A DNA stretch of 64,000 nt from an uncultured Sulfitobacter sp. (GCA_947502265.1 CANMZB010000005.1:147284-211283), one strand, 5' to 3'. Shown: positions 9,096 through 18,511, counted from the first letter of the stretch. Notes: generated from the letters alone by a model not told the origin. Numbers and translations: made by a program.

Positions 9096-10514
9096 GTGCG
9101 CGCCGGTCTTCGCCTTCGCGTCTTTTTATTCTTCGCCCTTATCGCATGCGGCAATATCGTTGCCATTTCCGCGGGGACGTGGCTGGCTTGGCGTCGTGAC
9201 CCCGGCGCCTTGTCTGCACTCCTGATTGAAGGATTGATTGCAGCCTTCGGGGGCGTTCTTGTCACCGTGCTGGTATGGTTGCTGTTTGATGAGCATGTGG
9301 CGCGGGCAATTTCCCGTCTGGCAGCCGCGCTTCGCGCCCGCGCGCATGGGGGTGTGACGGATGATTTGGATATCGCTTCTCTGCGTCACCTCGGCGACCT
9401 TGGTCCGGCCTCGATTGCTCTTGGTCGGGAGCTTGCTGAAATGCAGCACAGTTTTCAGTCCCGTCTGGGTGCCGCGACACAGGCGATTGAAGAAGATAAC
9501 GCACGCCTTGCGGCATTGCTGTCCGATATTGCCGTTGGAATCATGCTGGTGGACCAGACGAACCGGATTATTCTTTATGATCGCCAATGCGCACATGCCC
9601 TTGGCCATGTCGCCACGCTTGGCCTTGGACGGTCTGTCTTTGATTTTCTCGACCGTCAATCTCTGGAAGCGAGGCTGGCCGAACTCGCCACTCGCGAGGG
9701 CACAAACTTTGTCGATGCGACCCTTGCAACTGCGGATGGGCGGGGTTTCATCAAGGCCCGACTTCGGCCCGCCGTAGATGGCCGCGGCTTCATGATTTCG
9801 ATCGAGGTCGACGTCGATGACGCGGCACTCGCAGAACGTCCGCTGGTCTTTGATTTCAACCTGATCGAGAGCGCCGCCGACCGGCTCATCGCCGACACGC
9901 CGCTCTCGGCGCTGACCTTTGTGGTCTTCGACACAGAAACAACAGGGCTCGACACGGCGCGCGACGAAATCGTGCAGATCGGCGCAGTTCGGGTGCTCGC
10001 CAATCGCCTTGTGAAGGGTGAAACCTACGAAACCCTGGTCAATCCCGCCCGCCCGATCCCGCCCGCCTCCTCACGTATTCACGGCATTACGGACGAAATG
10101 GTCAACGACGCGCCCGATGCAATTAGCGCGTTGCGCAGGTTCCACAGCTTTGCCCGAGACGCCGTTCTGGTCGCCCATAATGCACCGTTCGACATGGCGT
10201 TTCTCAACCGCCATGAACCGGAACTGGATCTCGCCTTCGACAACCCCGTCCTCGACACGGTGCTGCTCTCGGCTGCGGTCTTTGGCGAAACAGAAATCCA
10301 CACGCTCGACGCGATTGCCGACCGCCTTGGCGTGCGCATCGACAGCGCCGCGCGGCACACAGCCACCGGCGATGCCATTGCAACCGCCAGCGTCCTTGTG
10401 CGGCTGCTGCCGATTCTGGAGGCCCGCGGCATCTGCACGTTCGGCGATGCTATCGCAGCGATGCGCAAGCACGCCCGGCTCCTGCCCGACCTCAATCAAC
10501 CGGCCGATCAGTAG
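9096..10514 (+). CDS. Membrane-anchored DnaQ-like 3'-5' exonuclease with PAS-like region
   Basis: A 472-residue protein. Two N-terminal membrane helices (about 8-28 and 42-64) are followed by a HAMP/PAS-like stretch (about 70-245) and a C-terminal DEDDh exonuclease domain of the DNA polymerase III epsilon family. Visible motifs are FDTETTG near residue 278 (Exo I), HGITDEM, HNAPFDMAFL (Exo II) and the final RHTATGDA with His and Asp near 420 (Exo III). The start is GTG at 9096, 3 bases after the previous stop. This architecture recurs behind DUF294/symporter genes. It is not the replicative proofreading subunit, because it is membrane bound and fused to a sensor-like module. Confidence 0.9.
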   Translation: MRAGLRLRVFLFFALIACGNIVAISAGTWLAWRRDPGALSALLIEGLIAAFGGVLVTVLVWLLFDEHVARAISRLAAALRARAHGGVTDDLDIASLRHLGDLGPASIALGRELAEMQHSFQSRLGAATQAIEEDNARLAALLSDIAVGIMLVDQTNRIILYDRQCAHALGHVATLGLGRSVFDFLDRQSLEARLAELATREGTNFVDATLATADGRGFIKARLRPAVDGRGFMISIEVDVDDAALAERPLVFDFNLIESAADRLIADTPLSALTFVVFDTETTGLDTARDEIVQIGAVRVLANRLVKGETYETLVNPARPIPPASSRIHGITDEMVNDAPDAISALRRFHSFARDAVLVAHNAPFDMAFLNRHEPELDLAFDNPVLDTVLLSAAVFGETEIHTLDAIADRLGVRIDSAARHTATGDAIATASVLVRLLPILEARGICTFGDAIAAMRKHARLLPDLNQPADQ

Positions 10515-10697
10515 ATCACGCTACGAAACGCTCTAACACCTAACCTTGACTTTAACCTCGGGCAGCACGCCCGCGTCCTTAACCGCCGTGACGGGGTTTT
10601 CGCCAGACCGGAAACCCCTTGGCGCATTATGTCCAGCACGGTCTTGATTTTCTGTGCCAACCGCTTCGCCATTTCGTACTTTTGGTCCAAATCGGCG
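10515..10697. other. Short spacer between exonuclease gene and IS481 relic
   Basis: About 180 bases. A 60-codon minus-strand frame at 10508-10690 begins MDQKYEMAKRLAQKIK but cannot be tied to a family. Nothing else is supported. Confidence 0.3.
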
Positions 10698-11619
10698 CTA
10701 GGTCTTCAGTCCCGGCATTTAGTGGATCGGGTTGAGGATGAATCGTTCCGGCTCTGATGTCCAGATTTTGCTGATGTATTCGCGGGACGTGAGGCCATTC
10801 AGCGTCTTAATCCTTCGGGCGAAGTTGTAGGCTGCCAAGAAATCGGCCAAATGGGTGCGCAACTGGTCGTGGCTGTCGTAGTGGAGCGGCTTGACGGTCG
10901 CTTCCATGATCGTGCGGTTCATCCTGGATACCATTGTCGGTGAGAATGGTGTGGACCTGATAGGGCACGGCTTTGATCATGTGCTGCAGGAACTCCCATG
11001 CGGTGCGTCTGGTTGCCTTTTCAACGAGTTGGGTAACGGCAAACTTGCTCGTGCGGTCGATGCCGACGAAAAGATATCGCTTTCCTTCAGCGGTCTGCAC
11101 CTCGGCAATGTCGATATGGAAGAACCCAATGGGGTAGCGCTTGAATTTCTGCCGCTTGGCCTTGTCCACTGCCCGGAAATTGTTTGCCTTCAAACCATGA
11201 GAGGGGCCCTCTACATCAGGCAGGCGCGATATGTCGTGCCGTTGCAGGCACCGATGCAGCGCTGAGCGTGTCAGATGTGGGATCGAAGGCTGCAAGGCGT
11301 AGAGGCAGTCGTCCAGCGGCATCAGCGTATGACACCGAAATGCCACGATCGCGGCCTCTTCGGTCTCGGTCAGGACCGTGGGGTCCGGTCTTGAGATTCT
11401 CGCCCGTTGCCCGCTTTCGCCACTTGGCAACCGTCTTCGGATTAATGCCGAGTTCATTGCACAGTTCCGCGATCAAAGCGCCCCTCTCGGGCCATTGCTA
11501 CGCAATGCCCGCCGGGCAGTGAATCGCTGTATTGCTGCTCTGGCGGCGTACGTGCCCTCTCACACATGCAAGCATGTGCTGTCGGTAATAGCACGTGGCG
11601 CTCGACGATCTTGTCCCAT
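10698..11619 (-). pseudogene. IS481-family transposase, decayed
   Basis: Pieces of one IS481 transposase are spread over three minus-strand frames. The helix-turn-helix part (GINPKTVAKWRKRAT) is near 11440-11380, the central part with HRCLQRH, KRYPIGFFHIDIAEVQTAEG and the catalytic FHIDIAE and LTDNG segments runs to about 10935, and the C-terminal part (MNRTIMEATVK ... SEPERFILNPIH) covers 10925-10719. A premature stop follows the putative start at 11619 (ATGGGACAAG). A deletion at the LTDNG/MNRT junction removes the segment with the last catalytic acid, and a TAA replaces the Gln codon seven codons before the normal end. The element cannot move by itself. A second fragment of the same family lies at 63460-63541. 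Confidence 0.88.
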
Positions 11620-11727
11620 AATGTTTCCTTCCATTCCTGAAAAAGATGCCGCTTCATCGGCAAACAAGGGCCGGATCACACCCCTCCCCCTTTGCTTGTC
11701 ATTCTTTCCTAACCGGAGAACTTTTCC

Positions 11728-11883
11728 ATGAGCATGACACTCAATTCCCAAAACATGATGAGCACTCACGATACACCGTTTCCGATTCATATGGTAATGT
11801 GCTGTTCCACTGGATCAAGACCGGTTTATGGAAGCAGAATCCCCGATTTTGTGAAAACTATGGCTCCATTTACAGCTTGGTGA
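11728..11883 (+). CDS. Possible 51-codon small ORF
   Basis: An ATG at 11728 preceded by CCGGAGAAC opens a frame of 51 codons ending at 11881-11883. The product begins MSMTLNSQNMM and is rich in Met and Cys; no family is recognised. The 345-base gap between the IS481 relic and the HNH gene holds nothing else I can support. It could equally be chance or a disrupted gene. Confidence 0.2.
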   Translation: MSMTLNSQNMMSTHDTPFPIHMVMCCSTGSRPVYGSRIPDFVKTMAPFTAW

Positions 11884-11964
11884 ATCCGATGCTCATTTCT
11901 GCCATCAGAAACGCCTATTCTGTGACTATTATCCTAGCATTTACAAATCCTGGCCAACCGGTAA

Positions 11965-12549
11965 TCAGGCCTGCAACTCCGCGTCCCAATACAGGAAATC
12001 CATCCAGCTTTCGTGCAGATGGCCAGGCGGGAATTTTCGTCCCGTGTTGCGCAACTCTTCCACGTCGGGCTGGCGTGGGGTTTTGCGCAGGGTAAACCCC
12101 GTCTGGTGCAGCGCTTTGGAGCCTTTACGCAGATTACACCGGCCGCACGCGGCAACCACGTTTTGCCAGCTTGTCACCCCGCCGCTTGCCCGTGGCACCA
12201 CATGATCAAAGGTCAGATCGCCGCGCGCGCCGCAGTATTGGCAGCAGAATTCGTCCCTCAGAAATAAATTAAAGCGCGTGAAGGCCACGCGCTTTCGAGG
12301 TTTGACATAATCTTTGAGCACCACAACCGAGGGGATGCGCAGCGTGGTGGAGGGACTGTGAACACAGTCATCATACTCCGCCACGATATCGACCCTGTCG
12401 AGATATTTGGCCTTCACCGCTTCCTGCCACGGCCACAAAGACAGCGGATAATAACTGAGCGGTCGGTAATCCGCATTCAATACAAGGGCCGGTCTAAACT
12501 TTAACCCTCCAGGTTGCTTCGTAAATTCCGTTCTAAAGTCGCCGTCCAT
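11965..12549 (-). CDS. HNH endonuclease domain protein
   Basis: A 194-residue protein with an HNH core near the C-terminus: zinc cysteine pairs C103/C106 and C135/C138, the catalytic FDHVVPR (D115, H116) and N130. The N-terminal half (ALVLNADYRPLSYYPLSLW) is the hallmark of a small HNH family common in alphaproteobacterial genomes, usually as a stand-alone gene. Its cellular role is not established; DNA repair or nicking is likely. There is no sign of a restriction-modification partner or intein here. Confidence 0.9.
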   Translation of the reverse strand: MDGDFRTEFTKQPGGLKFRPALVLNADYRPLSYYPLSLWPWQEAVKAKYLDRVDIVAEYDDCVHSPSTTLRIPSVVVLKDYVKPRKRVAFTRFNLFLRDEFCCQYCGARGDLTFDHVVPRASGGVTSWQNVVAACGRCNLRKGSKALHQTGFTLRKTPRQPDVEELRNTGRKFPPGHLHESWMDFLYWDAELQA

Positions 12550-12686
12550 CCAGCCACTGCCCCCTTACGTTATAGCGTGACTATATATCGTGATTTCAAG
12601 CTGGCAAGTCTCTCGTGCGCACAGCCAAAAACAGCCGTGCCAATGGCACGACTGCTGCACGTCATGACGCAGTGTCGGGTCGTGGA

Positions 12687-13352
12687 TTACAGGCTTAGCT
12701 TGTCACGCATAAAGGCCAGCGCCACCGAAAGCCCATCGGGCGCAATGCCGTGCGCGGTGCCTTTCATGATGTGGGCAAACACATCGGTCCACCCCGCCTG
12801 TTGCAGGGCCTCCGCCGCCTCGGGCAGCGATTGCGGCGGCACAACGTCATCCTGATCGCCATGCACCAATAGAATCGGGGGCCGCGAGACGGTTTCGTCC
12901 TTCAACGTTTCGGGCGACAACAAACGCCCCGAAAAGCCAACGACACCGGCCAACTCGTCTTCGCGCCGTGCCGCGATATGCAGCGCCATCATGGTGCCTT
13001 GGGAAAAGCCGAACAGCACGACCTGTTCGGGCAGCAGATCTTCATCCACCATCAGCGCATCGAGATATGCATTGAGGTCGGACATTGCCTGCGCCATGCC
13101 GCGCGCGGCTTCTTCTTCGGATGATCCGTCGATCCACGGGATCGGGAACCACTGATAGCCATTGGGCATCCCCGCCACGCTTTCGGGCGCATCGGGGGCG
13201 ACGAACAACGTATCGGGCAGATGTTCGCCCAACGGGTCGGCAAGACCCAGAAGGTCCGCGCCATTGGCCCCGTAGCCGTGCAGAAACACCACAGCAGAAC
13301 GCATCTCTCCCGAGACGGGTTCGCGGCGTTCTGAATTGAGGACTCGTGTCAT
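12687..13352 (-). CDS. Phospholipase/carboxylesterase family alpha/beta hydrolase
   Basis: A 221-residue cytoplasmic serine hydrolase. The oxyanion/entry motif FLHGYGANG is at about 23-31, the nucleophile elbow GFSQG has S117, and the triad is completed by D169 (HGDQDDVVP) and H201 (GTAHGI). Size and motifs fit the YpfH/acyl-protein-thioesterase-like group, which hydrolyses small carboxyl esters. The ATG at 13352 overlaps the stop of the upstream glycosylase gene by 4 bases (ATGA), which decides the start against a longer frame. Confidence 0.9.
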   Translation of the reverse strand: MTRVLNSERREPVSGEMRSAVVFLHGYGANGADLLGLADPLGEHLPDTLFVAPDAPESVAGMPNGYQWFPIPWIDGSSEEEAARGMAQAMSDLNAYLDALMVDEDLLPEQVVLFGFSQGTMMALHIAARREDELAGVVGFSGRLLSPETLKDETVSRPPILLVHGDQDDVVPPQSLPEAAEALQQAGWTDVFAHIMKGTAHGIAPDGLSVALAFMRDKLSL

Positions 13353-13972
13353 GTTATTCCTTCCCGATCTTTTGCTACACGGTAGTACGAAAACAAGAGC
13401 CGCGCTGCAACAGCCCGCCAAGGGGACCATTCCTCGGCACGTCTTGCCAGTTCCGCAGGCTTGGGCCGCGCGGGCAGATCAAAGATCATGCGCGCGGCTT
13501 CCTGCAAGGCCAGATCACCGGGCGCAAACACATCCGCGCGCCCCAGACCAAACATCAGATAGACCTGCGCCGTCCAGATCCCGATCCCGGAGACCGCTGT
13601 AAGCGTCTCGATCACCTGTGCCTCCGACTGCTCGCGCAGCGCGCCATAGTCGATATCCGCACGCGCCAAAGCGGTTGCATATTTGACCTTCGGGCGGCTC
13701 AACCCCGCCGCGCGCAGCCCCGCCTCGCCCGCATCCAACACAGCGTCGGGCGTGATCAGCCCCGCCGCCTCCACCCGTCCCCAGATGGCGCGCGCGGATG
13801 CAACCGAAACCTGCTGGCTCACGATCTTGTTCAGCAGCGCATCAAAGCCGTCGCCGGTCAGGCGCAGCGGCAACGGGCCGGTCTGCGCCAGCGCTGCGCC
13901 AAGGCGCGGATCGCGCGCGGCCAGCCACGCGGCACCCTCCGCCACATCCTGTTCGTTAGTTATCCGTCTCAT
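13349..13972 (-). CDS. DNA-3-methyladenine glycosylase II-like (HhH-GPD, AlkA family)
   Basis: Removes alkylated bases from DNA. The 207-residue protein contains the helix-hairpin-helix LTAVSGIGIWTAQVYLM (about 124-140) and the catalytic Asp of the GPD loop at D153 in VFAPGDLAL. It lacks the N-terminal Ada-type extension of E. coli AlkA and resembles the short AlkA forms. I chose the ATG at 13972 because it overlaps the cobK stop as ATGA, as the next gene does; an alternative ATG five codons earlier also exists. Confidence 0.9.
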   Translation of the reverse strand: MRRITNEQDVAEGAAWLAARDPRLGAALAQTGPLPLRLTGDGFDALLNKIVSQQVSVASARAIWGRVEAAGLITPDAVLDAGEAGLRAAGLSRPKVKYATALARADIDYGALREQSEAQVIETLTAVSGIGIWTAQVYLMFGLGRADVFAPGDLALQEAARMIFDLPARPKPAELARRAEEWSPWRAVAARLLFSYYRVAKDREGIT

Positions 13973-14712
13973 AGCGTTGCCAGCCATGCAAGGGCGGTTG
14001 CAATGTCCGACACCACAGGCAAACCCGCAGGCGCGGGCGGCCGGTCGATCAGGATCACATCAATATCCAGCGCCAGCGCCGCGTCCAGCTTGGGGCGGCT
14101 GGCCTGCCCGCCCAAATTCCGGCAGATCAACAGATCAACGCGGCGTGCCCGAAACAACGCCTCCTCTTGCGCGGCGCTAAAGGGCGGATCGCCAAATACC
14201 AGTTCCAAAAAATCATAAGGCACAAGCCGGTCATGGCGGCGGGTCTGGCGCAGCATCAAAACCTCGCCGCGAAAGCCTGCGTATCCGGCCAGACTGTCCC
14301 ATCCTGTCGCACAAAATACCCGCGCGCGCGGGCCGATCATCAGCTGCGCTGCGGCGACATTCGCCGCCCTGTGCCAGCGCGCGTGAACGTTCGTATCCCA
14401 CGCAGGCCGCTCCAGCCGCAGATACGGCAGGCCCAACGCACCCGCAGCGGCAAACCCCTGTTCGGTCACGCACCTGTCAAACGTGTGGCTTGCATCCAGC
14501 ACGACATTGATCCGCGCGCTGCGCATAAAGTCGGCCATCTGCTGTGCAGAGGCGAACCGGCGCAGCGTTGGCGGGTACAACACAGGCTCCCGCGCGCGGG
14601 GTTCTTCCGACACGATCACCTCATGACGCAGCTTTAGGCGCGCCAGCGCTTCACCGGCGCGGCGTGCCTCGAAACTGCCGCCCAGCAACAGAATATTCAA
14701 ATCATCCCTCAT
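13969..14712 (-). CDS. cobK: Cobalt-precorrin-6A / precorrin-6A reductase
   Basis: Reduces the corrin ring of (cobalt-)precorrin-6A with NADPH during cobalamin synthesis. The 247-residue length is normal. N-terminal ILLLGGSFEAR matches the conserved LLGGTxEAR nucleotide-binding start, and VLDASHTFD fits the family's second motif (VDATHPFA). It lies away from any other cob gene in this window, at the head of a three-gene minus-strand unit with the glycosylase and esterase, joined by ATGA overlaps. The corrinoid-dependent MttB-family protein at 24 kb is a possible consumer. Confidence 0.88.
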   Translation of the reverse strand: MRDDLNILLLGGSFEARRAGEALARLKLRHEVIVSEEPRAREPVLYPPTLRRFASAQQMADFMRSARINVVLDASHTFDRCVTEQGFAAAGALGLPYLRLERPAWDTNVHARWHRAANVAAAQLMIGPRARVFCATGWDSLAGYAGFRGEVLMLRQTRRHDRLVPYDFLELVFGDPPFSAAQEEALFRARRVDLLICRNLGGQASRPKLDAALALDIDVILIDRPPAPAGLPVVSDIATALAWLATL

Positions 14713-14848
14713 GCGCCACAGCTTTAGCCGCCTCTGCGCCCGACGCAAGAGACCCCGCACACCGGAACCACACGTCAGAACCATGCATCGGGGGTTGCCC
14801 AAAGACCGGACGCGGAGTAGCGATAGGCGCGAGAAAAGGACCATTCCC

Positions 14849-16054
14849 ATGATTGATGACAGCCGCGCCAAGCGCAACGTAGCCGTTCTTGTTGCAGCTC
14901 AGGCCATCCTTGGCGCGCAAATGCCGATGATTTTCCTTGTCGGCGGTCTGGCGGGAATGTGGCTTGCCGACAACGTGTGCTTTGCCACGTTGCCGATTTC
15001 GATGATTGTTCTGGGTTCTATGCTGTCGGCGACGCCGATTTCCGCGATCATGCAACGCTTTGGGCGGCGCACGGGATTTTTTGTCGGCGCTGCGGGCGGC
15101 GCTGCGGGCGGCGCTGTTGCGGCTTACGGTTTGATGCTTGCATCGTTTCCGGTGTTCCTTGCCGGTTCCTTTCTGACAGGCATCTACATGTCGGCACAGG
15201 GGTTTTACCGCTTTGCCGCTGCCGATACCGCATCAGACGCTTTCCGCCCCAAGGCGATTTCATATGTGATGGCGGGCGGGCTTGTTTCTGCGATCATCGG
15301 CCCGCAACTCGCCACAGCAACATCAGAAAGCTATGTTGTGCCTTTCGTCGGCACCTATGTGGCGGTGATGGTGCTCAACCTTGTGGGTTCCATGTTGTTT
15401 TTGCTGGTCGACATTCCCAAACCGCCGGTGCCTTCGCTGGACGCGCCCAAAGGTCGTAGCCGTTGGGAGCTGATTACCACACCGCGCATCGCCGTGGCGG
15501 TGATCTGTGGCATGGTCTCATATGCGCTGATGAACCTTGTGATGACCTCCACGCCGCTGGCTGTCGTCGGCTGCGGGTACGAACAGAAAGACGCCGGATT
15601 TGTCGTGACAGGCCATGTTCTGGCAATGTTTGCGCCATCCTTCTTTACCGGTCACCTGATCAACCGCTTCGGCGTCGAAAAGGTGTTGGGCGCGGGGATC
15701 GCGATCCTCGGAGCGGCCGGCATTGTGGCGCTGAACGGGGTCGATCTGGAAAACTTCTATATCGCTCTCATCCTGCTGGGCATCGGCTGGAACTTCGGCT
15801 TTATCGGCGCGACGTCCATGCTGGCCGGAGCGCACGCGCCGCACGAACGGGGCCGGATGCAGGGTCTGAACGATCTGTTGGTATTCGGCGGCGTGACCGT
15901 TGCCTCGCTGGCGTCGGGCGGATTGATGAACTGCTCCGGGGGTTCTGCGATGCAGGGTTGGGCGGCGGTCAACTATGCGATGGTGCCGTTCCTGATCCTC
16001 GCCGGTGGTGCGCTGATCTGGCTTGCCCTGCACGAACGACGCGCGCGAGCCTGA
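14849..16054 (+). CDS. MFS transporter
   Basis: A 401-residue, 12-helix major facilitator protein. After the first pair of helices comes MQRFGRRTGFFVGA, the cytoplasmic loop motif between TM2 and TM3, and a longer central loop (PKPPVPSLDAPKGRSRWEL) splits the two halves. It starts 11 codons after the divergent cobK gene region with an AAAAGGA site at 14834-14840. The substrate is unknown; it resembles uncharacterised alphaproteobacterial MFS proteins rather than a named drug pump. It ends directly against the convergent gene with no spacer. Confidence 0.88.
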   Translation: MIDDSRAKRNVAVLVAAQAILGAQMPMIFLVGGLAGMWLADNVCFATLPISMIVLGSMLSATPISAIMQRFGRRTGFFVGAAGGAAGGAVAAYGLMLASFPVFLAGSFLTGIYMSAQGFYRFAAADTASDAFRPKAISYVMAGGLVSAIIGPQLATATSESYVVPFVGTYVAVMVLNLVGSMLFLLVDIPKPPVPSLDAPKGRSRWELITTPRIAVAVICGMVSYALMNLVMTSTPLAVVGCGYEQKDAGFVVTGHVLAMFAPSFFTGHLINRFGVEKVLGAGIAILGAAGIVALNGVDLENFYIALILLGIGWNFGFIGATSMLAGAHAPHERGRMQGLNDLLVFGGVTVASLASGGLMNCSGGSAMQGWAAVNYAMVPFLILAGGALIWLALHERRARA

Positions 16055-16819
16055 TTACCAGCGACCCGTCATCGCGCGCAGGCTGAAACCAAGGCCGGGC
16101 GCGGGCAGAAAACCTTCGGCAACATCCGCAGGATGCGCGATTGCGTGGCGCAGCACCGGCGTTGCGGCGGTTGCGGGCAACAATGCGGGCACGCAGGTGC
16201 GCGCGATCCCGCCTCTGGCCCGCCGCGCCGCATCCAACGCCTGCGCCCCGTCCCGCGCCAATGCCACAACGCCCGAAAACGTTCCGTCCAGTAACGGTAC
16301 ACGCCCCGCAGCCTCAAGGGCGGGCAGCGCCTTGAGCCACGCGGCGACACCGGCGGCATACCCCGCCTGCCGCACGACGCTTTCGTCGACCGCCCCCAGC
16401 ATCTCGGCGGCTGTCAGCATCAGATGCCCTGCCGTCTGGTCGATATAGCGCACAAAATCGGCTGCGTCCTCGAACGGGTCTTTGTAAATATCCCAGCGCC
16501 GTGCGGCGACCAACTCATCCAGCCTGCGCGCCTGAGCGGGGGTCAGCACATCGGCCAGCGGCGTCGCGACCTCGTGGCGGCGAACCGGCCTGCCGTCTGC
16601 AATCTCTTCGAGCACATCACGCCACCATTGTAACCGCATCTCCGCGATCATCGGCTCCTTGGTGACCCAAGGCGCGCGCGACACCTCGACGTTGAACGCA
16701 TACAGCACAAACAGCTTTTTGCGCGCCTCAAGCGGCGCCATCATCGCCGTTCGGAACCGCAAGGGATCGCCCCGCTCTACCGAGGCGGCGCAAGACGTCA
16801 GATCGGCACTAAGGCTCAT
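16055..16819 (-). CDS. Squalene/phytoene synthase family protein (probably not a phytoene synthase)
   Basis: A 254-residue protein with the family segment PLEARKKLFVLYAFNVEVSR and the region MRLQWWRDVLEEI (about residues 60-72). The canonical paired aspartate-rich motifs (DxxxD) needed for prenyl condensation are not clear: the second is replaced by DPFEDAADFVRY. It therefore looks more like the NDUFAF6-type branch of the family than like CrtB. No carotenoid genes are nearby. The ATG overlaps the upstream methyltransferase stop (ATGA), so the two are translationally coupled. Confidence 0.8.
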   Translation of the reverse strand: MSLSADLTSCAASVERGDPLRFRTAMMAPLEARKKLFVLYAFNVEVSRAPWVTKEPMIAEMRLQWWRDVLEEIADGRPVRRHEVATPLADVLTPAQARRLDELVAARRWDIYKDPFEDAADFVRYIDQTAGHLMLTAAEMLGAVDESVVRQAGYAAGVAAWLKALPALEAAGRVPLLDGTFSGVVALARDGAQALDAARRARGGIARTCVPALLPATAATPVLRHAIAHPADVAEGFLPAPGLGFSLRAMTGRW

Positions 16820-17541
16820 CGCGGACGTACCACGCTCAGCAAATATCCGAATTCGTCGCGGTGCGCGCGCCAGCAGGCCGCCTCCTCCACCGCCGCGTCC
16901 AGCACGTGGGTCAAGGCCGCATCCGCCCCCGGCCGCAGCGTTGCGATACGCGCATCCAGCGGCGCAAAATACGCCTCCCACGCCGCATCCGACAACCGGC
17001 GCTGCCCGACAAGATCAAAGCCCGCCGCATCAATCTGCTGTGACACGCCCGCGACATCCGTCATTGCCGTGTGATCGGCCCAAAGCGTCTGTGCGCGCGC
17101 GCTGCGTTTATCGCCAAACCAACACAGCTCGGAGAACGCGATGCACCCCTGCGGCGTCAGCGATTTGCGCCACCCCCGCAAGGCTCGTTCGATCCCCAGA
17201 AAATACACCGCCCCCGCGCACCAGATCAAATCATAGCTGTTGTGGATCGCGGCCATATCCGCCTTGAGAACGGTTACACGCGGATCGTCAGCATAGATCG
17301 CTCGTACCGCGTCTACGAAATGCGGTGTTTTATCCAGCGCTGTCACCTCGCCCTGCGGGGCCTGCGCCAGAAGTGTCGCAATATCGGCGCCCGGCCCGCA
17401 CCCGACATCGGCCATCTGTGCCCGCCCATCAATACCAGCCAACGCCGCCGCCCACGCCACATCCGCAGGCTCGCCCGGACCTCCACGCGGCACGTCACGG
17501 TGCAGCATAAAGAACGCCTCTTGCCGGTTATCAGTACTCAT
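16816..17541 (-). CDS. Class I SAM-dependent methyltransferase
   Basis: A 241-residue Rossmann-fold methyltransferase. The SAM-binding motif I is MADVGCGPGADI (about residue 44), motif II acid is in VTALDKTP, and the post-motif segment YDLIWCAGAVYFLGI follows. No substrate-specific features are recognised. ATG 17541 overlaps the end of the upstream hydrolase gene by 11 bases and gives the usual N-terminal length; an upstream in-frame start was rejected. Confidence 0.85.
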   Translation of the reverse strand: MSTDNRQEAFFMLHRDVPRGGPGEPADVAWAAALAGIDGRAQMADVGCGPGADIATLLAQAPQGEVTALDKTPHFVDAVRAIYADDPRVTVLKADMAAIHNSYDLIWCAGAVYFLGIERALRGWRKSLTPQGCIAFSELCWFGDKRSARAQTLWADHTAMTDVAGVSQQIDAAGFDLVGQRRLSDAAWEAYFAPLDARIATLRPGADAALTHVLDAAVEEAACWRAHRDEFGYLLSVVRPR

Positions 17542-18511
17542 CGAGAAAGCTCTCCATCTTTGCGCGCGCACGGGGCTCGTTCATCACATCAAGGTGGTTG
17601 GCCCCGTTCAGAATCTCGTATCGGCCCCTGTCCATCACCTGCTTCATGGTAGGTGCGTAAAGGGCCGCGTCAAACGCCTCGTCCTCACGGCCCGCGATCA
17701 ACAGAAATTTCGGCAAGGTCGCGACGTCCTTCAGATAATCACTGCGCGGCGCAAACGAGGTGTTCAGGCGATAGGAATACTGCGTCGTGGCGGTATCCCC
17801 CATTGGGCCATCCAGCGCCACGTCGGGCATGTTGAACTGACTGACAGGCAGATGATTAAGCGCTGTGATCCGGAACGAGTTGAAGATCGACAGCCCGATG
17901 ATCCGGCGCACCAGCGTGTGTGCCCAACCGCCTGAATTGGTCCGCGTCATCGGCGCGTTGTGCTTGAGAAACGGCGCAATCAGGATCGCCCCGTCCAGCA
18001 CCCCACCCTGTGCACCGCCCGCAAAGCGCGCCACCAGCCCGCCGCCGGAACTATGACCCGCCATCACAAGATGCTGATCGGGCCTGCGAGTGAACGCTAT
18101 CAAATCGGCAAGATCATCCTCGAACTGGCCGATGTAATCCACATCACCCCGCCGCGCGGGGGCGGTTGCATGACCATGCAAATCCGGCACTATCACATGA
18201 GCTTTACCGCGCAACGCCTTGGCCATAGTATCAAATTCAAGACCGCGCCAACCCGATCCATGCACCATAGCTAACAGCGGCGCGCCCTCTGTTTTTGACG
18301 GGTAATCGCGGTATTTCAACCCGTAGCCGTCGCGCATCTGCGCCGTTTCCAACGGTGCGGGCTCCGATATATCCTGTGCGAACTGGTTGCTGAAATCGAG
18401 CCCCCCTTCGGCCTGCATCGCTTTTGGCCGTTGAGTGAATACCAGCACCAGCGCCAGACCTAACGTGATCGCGACAGGGATCACGATGGCCATGAGGATT
18501 TTATAGATCAA
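17531..18511 (-). CDS. Membrane-anchored alpha/beta hydrolase
   Basis: A 326-residue protein with one N-terminal hydrophobic helix (about 4-26) that is either an anchor or an uncleaved signal. The hydrolase fold shows MVHGSGWRG (oxyanion loop), the nucleophile elbow GHSSGG, an acid in AGREDEAFD and the catalytic His in GANHLDVM. It resembles monoglyceride-lipase-like enzymes; substrate unknown. Its start overlaps the cimA stop by 4 bases (ATGA). Confidence 0.85.
   Translation of the reverse strand: MIYKILMAIVIPVAITLGLALVLVFTQRPKAMQAEGGLDFSNQFAQDISEPAPLETAQMRDGYGLKYRDYPSKTEGAPLLAMVHGSGWRGLEFDTMAKALRGKAHVIVPDLHGHATAPARRGDVDYIGQFEDDLADLIAFTRRPDQHLVMAGHSSGGGLVARFAGGAQGGVLDGAILIAPFLKHNAPMTRTNSGGWAHTLVRRIIGLSIFNSFRITALNHLPVSQFNMPDVALDGPMGDTATTQYSYRLNTSFAPRSDYLKDVATLPKFLLIAGREDEAFDAALYAPTMKQVMDRGRYEILNGANHLDVMNEPRARAKMESFLDEY

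Noticed and set aside
11646..12095. 149-codon plus-strand frame beside the HNH gene
   Set aside because: It runs antisense into the HNH gene and its N-terminal part lacks a start signal and motifs.
11965..12549. HNH nuclease as part of a restriction or anti-phage system
   Set aside because: No methylase, REase partner or defence gene is adjacent; the family is a common stand-alone gene in alphaproteobacteria.
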